Shown: positions 6,601 through 7,631 of the stretch, one piece after another
Numbering within the stretch: position 1 is the stretch's first letter
How the letters are laid out: every line of letters begins with the position of its first letter
DNA from: an uncultured Nocardioides sp.
Lineage (GTDB): Bacteria; Actinomycetota; Actinomycetes; Propionibacteriales; Nocardioidaceae
Length of the DNA stretch: 7,631 nucleotides
Direction of reading: 5' to 3'
Assembly (NCBI RefSeq): GCF_946885725.1
Contig: NZ_CAMPGZ010000195.1
Location: 1-7,631, forward strand
Position numbers and translations under genes: made by a program
The notes under the pieces: generated by a model
Database searches by the model: none
Told to the model about the DNA's origin: nothing
Seen by the model: the letters and a program-made list of their open reading frames with translations, nothing else

Positions 6601-6822
6601 ATCCTGCGGTCGTGGTCGGTCAAGCCGACGACCGCGACGCACGTGATGCTGAAGGTCCGGGCCAACCAGTGCACGGGCCAGCCGTCGTACCAGGGTGAGC
6701 AGGACGCCGACCCCGGCAACGTCGAGGACTGCCGCACCGGCGGGCCGAGCGCGGCCGGCGCGGTGCTGCCGCCGCGCAACACCGAGGTGCACGCCGCGGA
6801 GCTGCAAGTGCTGGCGGACTGA
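3697..6822 (+). CDS. Secreted M36 family (fungalysin-like) metallopeptidase
   Basis: A 1041-residue exported zinc endopeptidase precursor. Residues 1 to about 42 form a signal peptide: basic stretch RSRSTS, hydrophobic core LLAGATAAALGVSMLGA, likely cleavage after SPA. It has no twin arginine, so Sec export is expected. About 81-170 is an FTP-type propeptide (fungalysin/thermolysin propeptide), which normally inhibits and chaperones the enzyme. The catalytic region runs from about 300 to 740, with H524-E525-Y526-G527-H528, zinc ligand E551 in MGESFGDL, and HADGEIW from H630, a typical M36 motif. About 750-845 looks like a beta-sandwich, and about 847-1041 resembles a discoidin (F5/8 type C)-like domain (NLIDDTENTTWDS, RVVVDLAGG); both assignments are tentative. 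Ten cysteines after residue 320 could form disulfides. There is no sortase signal or C-terminal membrane anchor, so release into the medium is likely. The start at ATG 3697 is supported by AAGGAG. It is divergent from the M3 gene and convergent with clpX. Confidence 0.9.
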   Translation: MRSLGKPGATTPRSRSTSVLTHLLAGATAAALGVSMLGASPAAGVIADPLAPEGPSAIDVRRGDSVAPTAAQREAARALGATARFNRFGTPQSLINRDGYLAEGIDAPDAAAAAEKFLLDNRELFRLGSLDGLEPTGTHRLAPGAFAVGYQQQVDGLPTTAGGDLVLGVTGSAEKGWKVAYAASQLTGDTSARRVAEPLSPVEAWVASANELGVDVDAQDVTERRRTTSLGWTRLDVEGLDRAQTVRAAAFPTPGGTVRAFETTVLPDDGEGYWQVVDAAGGDVLFRESVVDHATDDPHWRVFPATPPRTNRTSYPYGYPSTDTRALWCWTAAAPGCDMTLENSASPQPWDVEGATDEPSLTTSGNNARAQENWLDANFPGNGTQPPPVSQDREYDFPWTNAWFEERCNPANLVPGGNDVDAAAVNLFTAHNRMHDFSYHLGFTPARWNAQDDNNGYPGATAGNDRILGNVQSGAKAGGRDNANMFTRPDGTASWSNMYLWQPLAGAFYSPCVDGDFDMGIIGHEYGHMIENRMIGKGARRSGFNAGAMGESFGDLNGMEYLNEHGFVPVGGESPYAVGVYATGDGDQAIRNYNMSWPAAGRFPAPGKDPFVNPLNYSDVGYDLTGPQVHADGEIWSATQFSIRTAFVQRYGAGSRATQVACANGERDVTACPGNRRWFQLYYDAMLLMPTAPTFLDARDAMLAADRMRFGGDNQDLLWLGFARRGFGDRAATTGPDDEDPRADFTSPLHGRAAVDFDVVSAETGQTVPAKVYVGHYEARVTPIADTDPQTGDLDDVAHFAPDGAKPAPTNQPGYDIVVNAPGYGHQRLTLKNLKAGQTKRVKVRMSTNYASSSQGAVATGDGTNQVNLIDDTENTTWDSTDAAVEGRRVVVDLAGGRQKFKRVQVSAHLLGFNRFTALRSFDVLACTAGGADNPDCDGSNPAGWRTVLRSQDDAFPAVNPRPRAPELILRSWSVKPTTATHVMLKVRANQCTGQPSYQGEQDADPGNVEDCRTGGPSAAGAVLPPRNTEVHAAELQVLAD

Positions 6823-6849
6823 CGCACAACACCCGTCGCACCAGAAAGA

Positions 6850-6884
6850 CGAACCGCCCCGGGCCTCGGGCCCGGGGCGGTTCG
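6850..6884. terminator. GC hairpin terminator between convergent M36 and clpX genes
   Basis: A perfect 16-bp stem (6850-6865 with 6869-6884) closes a 3-base loop, TCG. It lies 27 bases after the M36 stop and 15 bases beyond the clpX stop. On the minus strand it is followed by TCTTTCTGG, a modest U-rich tail, so it suits clpX as an intrinsic terminator. On the plus strand GCGCTCAGC follows, with no T-run; it could still act as a U-tract-independent terminator or 3'-end stabiliser for the M36 transcript. Confidence 0.85.
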
Positions 6885-6899
6885 GCGCTCAGCTGCGAG

Positions 6900-7631
<732 letters not shown>

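Noticed and set aside
3736..6807. 1023-codon open frame on the minus strand opposite the M36 peptidase gene
   Set aside because: The composition is typical of a GC-rich antisense frame, there are no recognisable motifs, and the plus strand encodes a well-supported peptidase.

Overview
The window is GC-rich DNA with strong G/C bias at third codon positions. Its ClpX, ValS, M3 and M36 proteins and a DUF559/AbiEi-like gene point to a high-GC actinobacterium, plausibly Nocardioides or a relative. The genus is an inference from gene content and style; there is no rRNA or other marker to confirm it. Five protein genes fill almost all of the sequence, and two of them run off the edges.

Layout, left to right. 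(1) 1-527, plus strand: the 3' end of a valyl-tRNA synthetase gene. (2) 529-1636: a 1.1-kb unit with inverted-repeat ends, carrying one plus-strand gene (652-1605). Its product has an AbiEi-like winged-helix N-terminus and a DUF559/Vsr-like nuclease fold at the C-terminus. Each end of the unit is a copy of the same ~60-bp palindromic element, in opposite orientations, and an extra half-copy lies in the gene's promoter. The elements start at the stop codons of the two flanking genes. (3) 1636-3555, minus strand: a cytosolic M3 (thimet oligopeptidase-like) zinc peptidase, apparently translated from a leaderless GTG start. (4) 3556-3696: a 141-bp divergent promoter region. (5) 3697-6822, plus strand: a large secreted M36 (fungalysin-like) metallopeptidase with a propeptide and C-terminal beta-sandwich regions. 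(6) 6850-6884: a strong 16-bp GC hairpin between convergent genes. (7) 6900-7631, minus strand: the C-terminal half of ClpX.

Functionally, valS and clpX are housekeeping genes. The divergent M36/M3 pair could work in sequence: extracellular protein breakdown by M36, then trimming of imported oligopeptides by M3. That link is inferred from adjacency only. The most unusual item is the DUF559/AbiEi-like gene with its matched palindromes. Two models fit: a small mobile or genome-defence cassette whose product acts on the palindromes, or an autoregulated nuclease gene whose palindromes double as operators and terminators. The sequence alone does not decide between them.

No tRNA, rRNA, CRISPR array, known insertion sequence or prophage gene was seen. 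No stretch over 300 bases lacks a gene.
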